Shown here piece after piece: positions 52,369 to 61,083 of a stretch of 64,000 bases of DNA. The stretch's first letter is position 1; every line of letters begins with the position of its first letter. The stretch comes from Streptomyces olivoverticillatus. Lineage in GTDB: Bacteria > Actinomycetota > Actinomycetes > Streptomycetales > Streptomycetaceae. Under the pieces are notes generated by a model. That model saw only the letters and a list, made by a program, of their open reading frames with translations. It did no database searches and had not been told where the DNA came from. The position numbers were made by a program, and so were the translations under genes. Location: the NCBI RefSeq assembly GCF_014203555.1, contig NZ_JACHJH010000006.1, positions 418,325-482,324 on the forward strand, in the 5' to 3' direction.

Positions 52369-52977
52369 ATGGTGTTCGGGCGCTTGGACCGCGGCCGCAA
52401 ACGGCCCGCCGCCGCTCCGGTGGCCCTCAAGATCCTGGTCGCGGGCGGCTTCGGCGTCGGCAAGACCACCCTCGTCGGTGCCGTCAGCGAAATCCAGCCG
52501 CTGCGCACCGAAGAGCTGCTGACCGAGGCGGGGCGCCCGGTGGACGACATCGACGGGGTGGAAGGCAAGCACACCACCACCGTCGCCATGGACTTCGGCC
52601 GGATCACCCTGCGCGAAGACCTGGTCCTCTACCTGTTCGGCACCCCCGGCCAGCAGCGCTTCTGGTTCCTGTGGGACGAGCTGGCCCAGGGCGCGCTCGG
52701 CGCGGTCGTGCTGGCCGACACCCGGCGGCTCGCGGACTGCTTCGCCGCCGTCGACTACTTCGAGCGGCGCGGCATCGCCTTCACCCTGGCCGTCAACTGC
52801 TTCGACGGCGCCGAGCGGCACCCCGAGGAAGCCGTGCGCGACGCGCTCGACCTCGACCCCCACGTGCCGGTCGTGATGTGCGACGCCCGCGACCGGGAGT
52901 CCGCCAAGGACGTGCTCGTCTCCGTCGTCGAACACGCCCTGGCCAGCAGTGCCGCACGCCGCACGGCCGCCGTGTGA
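52369..52977 (+). CDS. cvnD: Conservon Ras-like GTPase CvnD
   Basis: 202 residues from ATG 52369 with GGAGGA upstream. G1 loop AGGFGVGKTT at about 25-34, a G3-like FGTPGQQRFWF and a G4-like NCFDG in place of NKxD. It is the switch of the four-protein signalling unit, of the MglA/small-GTPase type with an unusual G4. 98 bp after cvnC, a wider gap than the overlaps between the other three, and convergent with glpK (4 bp). Confidence 0.93.
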   Translation: MVFGRLDRGRKRPAAAPVALKILVAGGFGVGKTTLVGAVSEIQPLRTEELLTEAGRPVDDIDGVEGKHTTTVAMDFGRITLREDLVLYLFGTPGQQRFWFLWDELAQGALGAVVLADTRRLADCFAAVDYFERRGIAFTLAVNCFDGAERHPEEAVRDALDLDPHVPVVMCDARDRESAKDVLVSVVEHALASSAARRTAAV

Positions 52978-52981
52978 GCGG

Positions 52982-54496
52982 CTACGCCCCCTCGCCCTCC
53001 TCCAGCCAGCCGAAGGTGCGCTCCACGGCCTTGCGCCAGTTGCGGTACTCCCGCTCCCGCACCTCGGCCGGCATCGACGGCGTCCACTCGGCATCGCGCC
53101 GCCAGTGCGTGCGCAGCTCGTCCGGCCCGTCCCACACACCGGTGGCGAGGCCGGCCGCGTAGGCCGCGCCCAGACACGTCGTCTCCGAGACCACCGGGCG
53201 GATCACCGGCACCCCCAGCACGTCCGCCTGGTGCTGCATCAGCAGCCCGTTGGCCGTCATCCCGCCGTCCACCTTGAGCTCGGTGATGCGCACCCCGGAG
53301 TCCTGGTACATCGCGTCCACCACCTCACGCGTCTGCCAGCTCGTGGCCTCCAGCACGGCCCGTGCCAGGTGCGCCCGGGTGACGAAGCGCGTCAGCCCGG
53401 TGACGACCCCGCGGGCGTCCGAGCGCCAGTACGGCGCGTACAGGCCGGAGAAGGCGGGCACGATGTAGGCCCCGCCATTGTCGGGGACGCTCGCCGCCAG
53501 TGGCTCGATCTCGTCGGTCGAGCGGATCAGGCCCAGCTGGTCGCGGATCCACTGCACCAGGGCGCCCGTGACGGCGATCGAGCCCTCCAGGCAGTAGACG
53601 GGCTCCTCGCCGCCGAGCCGGTAGCCCACCGTCGTCAGCAGGCCGTTCTTCGAAGCCACCGGCCTGGTGCCGGTGTTCAGCAGCAGGAAGCTGCCGGTGC
53701 CGTAGGTGTTCTTGGCCTCGCCCACCCGGTAGCAGGTCTGCCCGAAGACCGCCGCCTGCTGGTCCCCGAGCGCGGCGGCCACCGGAACGCCTGCCAGTTT
53801 GCCGGTGGCCCTGCCGTAAACCTCCGCGGAGGAGCGGATTTCGGGCAGCATGGCCTCCGGGATCCGCAGGGCCGACAGGATCGCCGGATCCCACTGGAGC
53901 GTCTCCAGGTTCATCAGCAAGGTGCGCGAGGCGTTGGTGACGTCGGTGACGTGCACCCCGCCGTCCGTACCGCCCGTCAGGTTCCACACGAGCCAGGAGT
54001 CGACGGTGCCGAACGCGATCTCGCCGTTCTCGGCGCGACGCCGCAGGCCCGGCACCTTTTCCAGCAGCCAGGCGGCCTTCGGGCCGGAGAAGTACGAGGC
54101 CAGCGGCAGCCCCGTCGCCTGCCGGAACCGGTCGGGCCCCTGCGCCCCGCCCAGCTCGTGGCACAGGGCCGCGGTGCGGGTGTCCTGCCAGACGACCGCG
54201 TTGTGCACCGGCTTGCCGGTGGCCCGGTCCCACAGCACCGTCGTCTCACGCTGATTGGTGATGCCCAGGGCGCTCACCTCGCCCGCCGACAGCCCCGCCC
54301 GCGCGAGCGCACCCGCCACCACCGCCTGCACCTTCGCCCAGATCTCACCCGCGTCGTGCTCCACCCAGCCGGGCCGCGGAAAGATCTGCCGGTGTTCGCG
54401 CTGGTCGACGGCGACGATCCGGCCGCTGCGGTCGAAGACGATGCAGCGGCTGGACGTGGTGCCCTGGTCGATCGCGGCGACGTACGAACCCGTCAT
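52982..54496 (-). CDS. glpK: Glycerol kinase
   Basis: 504 residues, exactly the family size. FGGY-kinase signatures: YVAAIDQGTTSSRCIVFD, NQRETTVLWDRATGKPVHNAVVWQD and the C-terminal ELKVDGGMTANGLLMQ, with ALGDQQAAVFGQ and the catalytic Asp in FSGLYAPYWRSDARGV. It makes glycerol-3-phosphate. ATG 54496 follows AGGAGA. No facilitator (glpF) or glpD gene is adjacent, unlike the usual glp operon, so this is probably a separate copy. Confidence 0.95.
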   Translation of the reverse strand: MTGSYVAAIDQGTTSSRCIVFDRSGRIVAVDQREHRQIFPRPGWVEHDAGEIWAKVQAVVAGALARAGLSAGEVSALGITNQRETTVLWDRATGKPVHNAVVWQDTRTAALCHELGGAQGPDRFRQATGLPLASYFSGPKAAWLLEKVPGLRRRAENGEIAFGTVDSWLVWNLTGGTDGGVHVTDVTNASRTLLMNLETLQWDPAILSALRIPEAMLPEIRSSAEVYGRATGKLAGVPVAAALGDQQAAVFGQTCYRVGEAKNTYGTGSFLLLNTGTRPVASKNGLLTTVGYRLGGEEPVYCLEGSIAVTGALVQWIRDQLGLIRSTDEIEPLAASVPDNGGAYIVPAFSGLYAPYWRSDARGVVTGLTRFVTRAHLARAVLEATSWQTREVVDAMYQDSGVRITELKVDGGMTANGLLMQHQADVLGVPVIRPVVSETTCLGAAYAAGLATGVWDGPDELRTHWRRDAEWTPSMPAEVREREYRNWRKAVERTFGWLEEGEGA

Positions 54497-54580
54497 GGCG
54501 TCTCCTGATCGGGAGGCTGCGGTGGCGCATGGCACCGGGCAGTGTTCTGCGGCCCCCGGGCAGCGTCAAGGCCGGTCGCG

Positions 54581-55369
54581 TCAGCGCACGGGGAAGTCGA
54601 AATAGGTGGTGGGGAACGGCTCGTTCCGGAGCGTGTAGTGCCACCACTCCTCCGCCAGGTTGACGAAACCGGCCGCCTCCATGGCCGACTTCAACAGCAG
54701 CCGGTTGGCCCGCTGCGCCCCCTGCACCCGCGGATCGAGCGTATGGGACAGCGTGTCGAAGCAGTCGAAACCGGTCCCCATGTCCAGGGAGTTGTCCGGG
54801 AAGCGCGCCGCCTTCGGCGCGTAGCACGGCACCAGCGGCTCACCGGGAACGTACGGCCGGGTGCGCCGCACCGGCAGCGGCACGACGGTCAGATCCATCG
54901 TGCTGCCCCGGCTGTGCCCGGACTTCGCGGCGATGTAGCCGTCCTCGAACAACCTCGACTTCTCCACCCTCGGATAGAACTCCGCCTTCATCCGCACGTC
55001 GTCGAGGTCCTTCGCCCATGCGACGAAGGCGTCCACCGCGCGCTGCGGCCGGTAGCAGTCGTACACCTTGAGGGTGTAGCCCCGGCGCAGCAGCCCCCGC
55101 TGCACCCGGTGCAGCGCCTTCGCCGCCGGGCGCGTCAGCAGACAGCGCGGCCGCTGATAGCCCTCGACGCGAACGCCGGTGAAGTTGTGCACCGTGGCGT
55201 ACCGCATCTCCTGCACGATCGTCGGATCCACGTCGGCCAGCTCCGTGAACCCCGGCGGCAGCCCGGACGACCGCTGCTCGGCCCGCGCCGCCGCCGGGGC
55301 GGAGGAGAGGGCCACGACGGCCACGAGAGGCAGCACCAGGGCACGCAGGGCGGCGGAGAGTCTCGGCAT
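54581..55369 (-). CDS. Secreted D-alanyl-D-alanine dipeptidase (VanX-like, M15D)
   Basis: 262 residues. Signal peptide about 1-30 (ending AARA-E). Zinc and catalytic residues of VanX are all there: Arg 107 in YDCYRPQRA, His 152 and Asp 159 in SGHSRGSTMD, and Glu 241 with His 244 in EEWWHYTL. It cleaves D-Ala-D-Ala. True VanX of resistance clusters is cytoplasmic and lies with VanH/VanA; here the enzyme is exported and alone, so a role in cell-wall peptide recycling or nutrition is more likely than glycopeptide resistance. Confidence 0.92.
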   Translation of the reverse strand: MPRLSAALRALVLPLVAVVALSSAPAAARAEQRSSGLPPGFTELADVDPTIVQEMRYATVHNFTGVRVEGYQRPRCLLTRPAAKALHRVQRGLLRRGYTLKVYDCYRPQRAVDAFVAWAKDLDDVRMKAEFYPRVEKSRLFEDGYIAAKSGHSRGSTMDLTVVPLPVRRTRPYVPGEPLVPCYAPKAARFPDNSLDMGTGFDCFDTLSHTLDPRVQGAQRANRLLLKSAMEAAGFVNLAEEWWHYTLRNEPFPTTYFDFPVR

Positions 55370-55432
55370 GCCCCTCCTGATACCAGCCCGAAGAGCGCGG
55401 AGGAAGAGGGCCCACGCCCCCGCGCACCCCCG

Positions 55433-57787
55433 TCAACCGCGCATGCGCACCGGGTACGCCAGCTCCGGCGCGCCCTCCTGCTCCACCGTCACCACCCCGC
55501 CCCGCGCCCGCGTCGTAAAACGCACCACCTCCGGCCGCTCCCACCCCTCACCCGCATCCGTGATCAGCACCCCACCGCCCGTACGCCCCGCGGCAGGCGC
55601 CCACACCTCCAGCTCCACCCCGCCCTCCGCACCCGCCACCGGAATCACCGAACCCGCCCGGGCCAGCACCGGAATCCGCGACAGCGGTGCATCCAGCAAC
55701 ACCTGACCCGGCCCCTCGTGCGCCCGCCCCGTCACCGTGTCGTACCACCGCCCGCGCGGCAGCCGCACCGCCCGCCGGTCCGCCCCCGCCTCCAGCACCG
55801 GCGCCACCAGCAGCGAATCACCCAGTAAGAACTCGTCCTCACAGTCGCGCAGCGCCCTGTCCTCCGGCGAACGCCACCACACCGGCCGCGCATACGGCGC
55901 CCCCGTACGCCGCGCCAGATGCGCCAGCGTCACGAAATACGGCAACAGCCGCATCCGCTCCCGCAACGCCGCCCCCGCGTGCTCCAGCACCTCGGCCCCG
56001 AACTCCCACGGCTCCCGCCGCCCCGCCGAAATCGCCGAATGCGTACGGAACAACGGCAGGTACGCGCCCAGCTGGAACCACCGCAGATACAGCTCCGGCG
56101 ACGGCGAACCGGTGAAACCCCCGATGTCCGGCCCCGAATACGGCACCCCGCACAACCCCAGCCCCAGCACCAGCGCCAACGACGCCCGCAACCCCGTCCA
56201 GCCCGTCACCACGTCACCGGACCACGTGCCGCCATAGCGCTGCATGCCCGCCCAGCCCGACCGCGAGAACACAAAAGGCCGCTCACCCGGCCGCAGCGCG
56301 CCGAGCCCCTCGTAACCGGCCCGCGCCATCGTCAGCCCGTAGACGTTGTGCGCCTCGCGGTGATCGCCGCCCCGGCCCTCCAGCACATGCCGGGCAGAAC
56401 GCGGCAGCGTCGGATCCCCGAACGCCGCGAAGGACACCGGCTCGTTCATGTCGTGCCAGAAACCCGAGAACCCCTGCGCCAGCCGCTCGGCATACAGCCC
56501 GCCCCACCACGCACGGGCCTTCGGATCGGTGAAATCCGGAAAGACCGACTCACCCGGCCACACCTCACCGCGCACCTCCCGCCCCTGCGCGTCCCGGACG
56601 AACGCCCCCGCCTCCCGCCCGCCCTCGTACACCGCCATCCCCGGCTCCGCCTTCACCGCCGGATCCACGATCGACACCAGCCGCACCCCGTCCCGCCGCA
56701 GGTCGGCGGCGAGCCCCGGCAGATCGGGAAACCGCTCGCGGTCCACCGTGAACACCCGGTGCCCCCGGTAGTGGTCGATGTCCAAATGCACCGCCGACAG
56801 CGGCAGACCACGCTCCTTGTAGCCCTCCACCACCCGCCGCACTTCACGCTCGCTGCCGAACCCCCAGCGCGCATGGTGATGCCCCAGCGCCCACGCCGGC
56901 GGCAGCGCCGCACCCCCGGTCAGCGCCGCCCAGTCGTGCAGCACCCGCGCCGGAGTGCCCGCCATCACCCAGTACCGCAGCGGACCCCCCTCCAGGCGCA
57001 CCTCGCACCGCCCCGGCCGGTCGTGCCCCGACCCCGCCCCCTCCTCGCCCTCCCACAAGGTGACGCGGCCGTCCCACGAGTTGTCGTGGAACACCAGATG
57101 CGACCCCGCGTCCGCCACCACCAGCTGCACCGGCATCGTGATGTACAGCGGATCGTCACCCGGCTCGAAAACGCCCCCCGGATCGGTGTTCCACAGCCGG
57201 TACGACCCCGCCCGCAGCCGCGGCCCCGCCGCCCGGCCCCCCAGACCGAAGAACCGGGCGTCCGCCGCCAGCTCCGACCGCTGCACCCACCGCGGACCCC
57301 CGCCGTCCTGCGCCTGCGGATCCACCGGCTCCCACCACCGCGGCGGCAGATCCCGCCGCAGCCTCACCCCGCCCGGTGTCCGCACCTCCACCGCACCGTG
57401 CCGCGAGACCACCACCAGCACCCGCTCGGACACCACTCGCCAGCCGCCGTCCGTGTCCGGCTCCAGGACCGCCCGCTCGTCCACCTCCGGACACGCCCCG
57501 GCCAGCGCGTACGACGGCTCCGGCTCCGCACCGTCCCAGCCGCAGAACACCGCGCCACCCGCCACCACCCGCACCCGCAGCGACGACCGCGCGAACCGCA
57601 CCACCCCGCCCCCCGGCTCCGGCTCCGCCCCCTGCGCCACCCCCGGCACACGCGCCCGCTCCGCCCCCGGCCGGGGCAGCCCCATCGCATCCGCACACCG
57701 GCGCCGCCACGCGGACCGCACCGACCGCAGCCCCTGCCCCGTCCCCACCGTCCGCAGCGCGGCCATCCACTTGTCACCCGCATCCAT
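55433..57787 (-). CDS. GH31 alpha-glucosidase (with TTA codon)
   Basis: 784 residues. GH31 hallmarks: DIDHYRGHRVFTVD, the nucleophile region GFWHDMNEPVSF, WSGDVVTGWTGLRAS, SGPDIGGFTG and PLFRTHSA. A beta-sandwich N-terminal domain precedes the barrel and a C-terminal one follows. No signal peptide, so it acts inside the cell on imported alpha-glucosides. Codon 654 (55828-55826) is TTA in EFLLGDS, a bldA-dependent leucine codon. ATG 57787 is chosen. Confidence 0.93.
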   Translation of the reverse strand: MDAGDKWMAALRTVGTGQGLRSVRSAWRRRCADAMGLPRPGAERARVPGVAQGAEPEPGGGVVRFARSSLRVRVVAGGAVFCGWDGAEPEPSYALAGACPEVDERAVLEPDTDGGWRVVSERVLVVVSRHGAVEVRTPGGVRLRRDLPPRWWEPVDPQAQDGGGPRWVQRSELAADARFFGLGGRAAGPRLRAGSYRLWNTDPGGVFEPGDDPLYITMPVQLVVADAGSHLVFHDNSWDGRVTLWEGEEGAGSGHDRPGRCEVRLEGGPLRYWVMAGTPARVLHDWAALTGGAALPPAWALGHHHARWGFGSEREVRRVVEGYKERGLPLSAVHLDIDHYRGHRVFTVDRERFPDLPGLAADLRRDGVRLVSIVDPAVKAEPGMAVYEGGREAGAFVRDAQGREVRGEVWPGESVFPDFTDPKARAWWGGLYAERLAQGFSGFWHDMNEPVSFAAFGDPTLPRSARHVLEGRGGDHREAHNVYGLTMARAGYEGLGALRPGERPFVFSRSGWAGMQRYGGTWSGDVVTGWTGLRASLALVLGLGLCGVPYSGPDIGGFTGSPSPELYLRWFQLGAYLPLFRTHSAISAGRREPWEFGAEVLEHAGAALRERMRLLPYFVTLAHLARRTGAPYARPVWWRSPEDRALRDCEDEFLLGDSLLVAPVLEAGADRRAVRLPRGRWYDTVTGRAHEGPGQVLLDAPLSRIPVLARAGSVIPVAGAEGGVELEVWAPAAGRTGGGVLITDAGEGWERPEVVRFTTRARGGVVTVEQEGAPELAYPVRMRG

Positions 57788-57996
57788 GCCGCTCAGCCTG
57801 CCACCGACCCCCCAGGCCACGCGTACCGTTCAACCACCGTTCACCCCCCGCACCGACAAGCCCCGACCGGCTCGCACGCCGCCGCCTCTGGTGCCGGAGT
57901 CGATCACATGGCATCGTCCTGCTCAGCCTCCGCACGCGCAGACCCAGCCGTGCGCACGGCGCCGCCCACGACGCGCAGAAGCCCGGGAGCAGCCAG

Positions 57997-60006
57997 ATGA
58001 CCACCGCACCGCAGCCCGCCGACAGCCCGCAGCCCCTGTGGAGCCCCGGCCCGGACCGCATCGCCCGTGCACAGGTCACCCGCTTCCACACCTGGGCGGC
58101 CCAGAAGCACGGCGCGCCCGCCCCCGTCCCCGGCGACCCCGTCGCGAGCTACGCGGCCCTGCACCGCTGGTCCGTCGAACAGCTCGAACCCTTCTGGCAG
58201 GCCGTCTGCGAATGGTGCGACGTACGGTTCACCGCGCCCTACGAGCGCGTGCTCGCCGACCGCACCATGCCCGGCGCCCAGTGGTTCCCCGGGGCCACCC
58301 TCAACTACGCCGAACACGCCCTGCGCGCCGCCGGGGACCCCGCCCGCGCCGACGAACCCGCACTCCTCCACCTCGACGAGACCCACGACGACCCCAGGAC
58401 CGTCACCTGGGCAGAACTCCGCCGCCAGGTCGGCTCGCTCGCCGCCGAGCTGCGCCGCCTCGGCGTCCGCCCCGGCGACCGCGTCAGCGGCTACCTGCCC
58501 AACGTCCCGCAGGCCGTCGTCGCGCTCCTCGCCACCGCCGCCGTCGGCGGCGTGTGGACCTCCTGCGCCCCCGACTTCGGCGCCCGCAGCGTCCTCGACC
58601 GCTTCCAGCAGGTCGAGCCGGTCGTGCTGTTCGCCGTCGACGGCTACCACTACGGCGGCAAGCGGCACGAGCGCACGGACGTCGTCACCGAACTGCGCGC
58701 CGAACTGCCCACCGTGCGTGCCGTCGTGCACATCCCGCTGCTGGGCACGCCGGCCCCCGAAGGCGCCCTCGCCTGGGACGACCTCACCTCCAAGGCCGCC
58801 GAGCCGGTCTTCGAGCAGGTCCCCTTCGCCCACCCGCTGTGGGTCCTCTACTCCTCCGGCACCACCGGCCTGCCCAAGGCCATCGTCCAGTCCCAGGGCG
58901 GCATCCTCCTCGAACACCTCAAGCAGCTCACCCTGCACTGCGACCTCGGCCCCGGCGACCGGTTCTTCTGGTACACCTCCACCGGCTGGATGATGTGGAA
59001 CTTCCTCGTCTCCGGCCTCCTCGCGGGCTCCACCGTCGTCCTCTACGACGGCAGCCCCGGCCACCCGGACACCGCCGCGCAGTGGCGCGTCGCCGAACGC
59101 ACCCGGGCCACGCTCCTGGGCACCTCCGCCGCCTACGTGATGGCCTGCCGCAAGGCCGACGTCCACCCAGGCCGCGACTTCGACCTCTCCACCGTCCGCT
59201 GCGTCGCCACCACCGGCTCGCCGCTGCCGCCCGACGGCTTCCGCTGGATCCACGACCGGGTCGCGGAAGACATGTGGATCGCCTCCGTGAGCGGCGGCAC
59301 CGACGTCTGCAGCTGCTTCGCCGGCGCCGTGCCCACCCTCCCTGTCTACATCGGTGAACTCCAGGCCCCCTGCCTGGGCACCGACCTGCAGGCCTGGGAC
59401 ACCCACGGCAGGCCCATGACCGACGAGGTCGGCGAGCTCGTCGTCACCAACCCCATGCCGTCCATGCCCGTCACCTTCTGGAACGACCCCGACGGCGCCC
59501 GCTACCGCGAGAGCTACTTCGAGATGTTCCCCGGCGTCTGGCGCCACGGCGACTGGATCACCCTCACCTCGCGCGGCAGCGTCGTCATCCACGGCCGCTC
59601 CGACTCCACCCTCAACCGGCAGGGCGTCCGCATGGGCTCCGCCGACATCTACGAGGCCGTCGAACGCCTCCCGGAGATCCGCGAATCCCTCGTCATCGGC
59701 GTCGAACAGCCCGACGGCGGCTACTGGATGCCCCTCTTCGTCCACCTCGCGCCCGGCGCCGTCCTGGACGAGGCCCTCCTCGACGTGATCAAGCGGACCA
59801 TCCGCGAACAGCTCTCGCCCCGCCACGTCCCCGACGAGGTCATCGAGGTGCCGGGCATCCCGCACACCCTCACCGGCAAGCGCATCGAGGTCCCCGTCAA
59901 GCGCCTGCTCCAAGGCACGCCGCTGGAGAAGGCGGTCAACCCCGGCTCCGTGGACGACGTCGCGCTCCTGGACTTCTACGAGCAGCTGGCGCGCGAGCGC
60001 GGCTGA
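57997..60006 (+). CDS. Acetoacetyl-CoA synthetase
   Basis: 669 residues. An ANL-superfamily enzyme of the acetoacetyl-CoA synthetase type: WFPGATLNYAEHAL near residue 105, P-loop LWVLYSSGTTGLPKAIVQSQGG, SVSGGTDVCSCFAG, and the PX4GK motif PHTLTGKRIE with the adenylation lysine at about 628. In S. lividans the close homologue is switched off by acetylation of the equivalent lysine. It activates acetoacetate for use as carbon source or polyketide/lipid precursor. ATG 57997 with GGGAG before it. 209 bp separates it from the divergent GH31 gene. Confidence 0.92.
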   Translation: MTTAPQPADSPQPLWSPGPDRIARAQVTRFHTWAAQKHGAPAPVPGDPVASYAALHRWSVEQLEPFWQAVCEWCDVRFTAPYERVLADRTMPGAQWFPGATLNYAEHALRAAGDPARADEPALLHLDETHDDPRTVTWAELRRQVGSLAAELRRLGVRPGDRVSGYLPNVPQAVVALLATAAVGGVWTSCAPDFGARSVLDRFQQVEPVVLFAVDGYHYGGKRHERTDVVTELRAELPTVRAVVHIPLLGTPAPEGALAWDDLTSKAAEPVFEQVPFAHPLWVLYSSGTTGLPKAIVQSQGGILLEHLKQLTLHCDLGPGDRFFWYTSTGWMMWNFLVSGLLAGSTVVLYDGSPGHPDTAAQWRVAERTRATLLGTSAAYVMACRKADVHPGRDFDLSTVRCVATTGSPLPPDGFRWIHDRVAEDMWIASVSGGTDVCSCFAGAVPTLPVYIGELQAPCLGTDLQAWDTHGRPMTDEVGELVVTNPMPSMPVTFWNDPDGARYRESYFEMFPGVWRHGDWITLTSRGSVVIHGRSDSTLNRQGVRMGSADIYEAVERLPEIRESLVIGVEQPDGGYWMPLFVHLAPGAVLDEALLDVIKRTIREQLSPRHVPDEVIEVPGIPHTLTGKRIEVPVKRLLQGTPLEKAVNPGSVDDVALLDFYEQLARERG

Positions 60007-60073
60007 CGGCCGTTGTCAGTGGCTCCCCTTACGGTGAGTGAGCATCGATCACTCGCGCTGAGGGGGAGAGTTC

Positions 60074-60979
60074 ATGGCGCACACGCACAAGGACCGGCGG
60101 CGGCCGACCGCCCGCCGCCGGCAGCGGCCCACCGCACGCCGCAGGCTGCGCTCCGAGACACCGAGCACCGTGGCCGTCCTGGCCGTGCCCCGGGACTTCG
60201 CGGCCATGCGGCGGTACACCAGCTTCGACTTCGATGATCACGCCACCTATCTGGAGCAGGTGGAGGGGCTGCTCAGGGCCCTGACCGCCCAGGGCACCTA
60301 CACCAGCGTCGCCCTCTTCGACCCCGTCGGCTTCGAGGAGTACTGCACCGAACTGCACCTCGACCCCGACACCCCCGCCAGCCGGACCCGCTACACCGCC
60401 GAGATCGCGGCCGCGGGCACCAAGGTCCCCTACGAAGGCCAGCCGCTGTCCCGGCTGCTGCCCCGCCTCGTCGACGACACCGAGCAGCACGCCACCTGGG
60501 AATACGCCTCGGCCCTGCTCCAGAGCGGCGACTGCGCCTCCTGCGGCGAGGACATCGGCCGGGCGGCCTTCGCCCGGGCCTCGAAGATCCTTCGACGGCT
60601 CCTCGAAGCGGTGGGCACGGGCACGCACCACCTGGTGTGCAGCGTCCCCGCCGAGGGCCAGACCCCGCTGATCGCCGTCCTGCCCGCGGACTGCGCCGAA
60701 GACGGCACGCTGCACATGGGAGAGGCGGCGGCCCTGGTCTTCTGCACGGTCCTGGCAGCCGGCATCGCCACGAACCGTCCGGGCGGAGTCGTCATGCGCA
60801 GCACCACCCCCGGCCGGCCCGTCACGGTCCGCGGCTGGAAGCTCAAGGACGGCGGGCTGCGGCCACTGACCGAAGCCGAGGTCTTCTCCGCCTACTGCAC
60901 GGACGCGGAGACGGGCGAGCCCGTACCGCCGGAGCACGGCGTCGCCTACCGGGAGGGCATCCGGCTCGACCTCGACTGA
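60074..60979 (+). CDS. Conserved hypothetical protein with Arg-rich N-terminus
   Basis: 301 residues. A basic N-terminus with a twofold repeat of RPTARRR (about residues 10-25) suggests nucleic-acid contact. The rest is soluble, with one CASCG pair near residue 155 and mixed alpha/beta character. Function unknown; no known motif. ATG 60074 follows GAGGGGGAGAG. Ends at a large terminator shared with ptsI. Confidence 0.75.
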   Translation: MAHTHKDRRRPTARRRQRPTARRRLRSETPSTVAVLAVPRDFAAMRRYTSFDFDDHATYLEQVEGLLRALTAQGTYTSVALFDPVGFEEYCTELHLDPDTPASRTRYTAEIAAAGTKVPYEGQPLSRLLPRLVDDTEQHATWEYASALLQSGDCASCGEDIGRAAFARASKILRRLLEAVGTGTHHLVCSVPAEGQTPLIAVLPADCAEDGTLHMGEAAALVFCTVLAAGIATNRPGGVVMRSTTPGRPVTVRGWKLKDGGLRPLTEAEVFSAYCTDAETGEPVPPEHGVAYREGIRLDLD

Positions 60980-60990
60980 CAGGCCGGGGC

Positions 60991-61043
60991 CCCAAGAAGA
61001 AGGGGTGCCCCACCGGTCCGGTGGGGCACCCCTTCTTCTTGGG
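60991..61043. terminator. Very long bidirectional terminator hairpin
   Basis: A near-perfect inverted repeat of 26 bp: 60991-61016 (begins CCCAAGAAGAAGGGGTG) pairs with 61018-61043. The real loop is about 5 nt at the centre. It is located between the hypothetical gene and the end of ptsI, which are convergent. Confidence 0.93.
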
Positions 61044-61083
61044 CACATCAGCTCATCGGCGAAACCGCCGACGGCTCACTCGC

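Noticed and set aside
54581..55369. Glycopeptide (vancomycin) resistance determinant
   Set aside because: The enzyme is VanX-like but has a signal peptide and no vanH, vanA or vanRS neighbours, so resistance is not supported.
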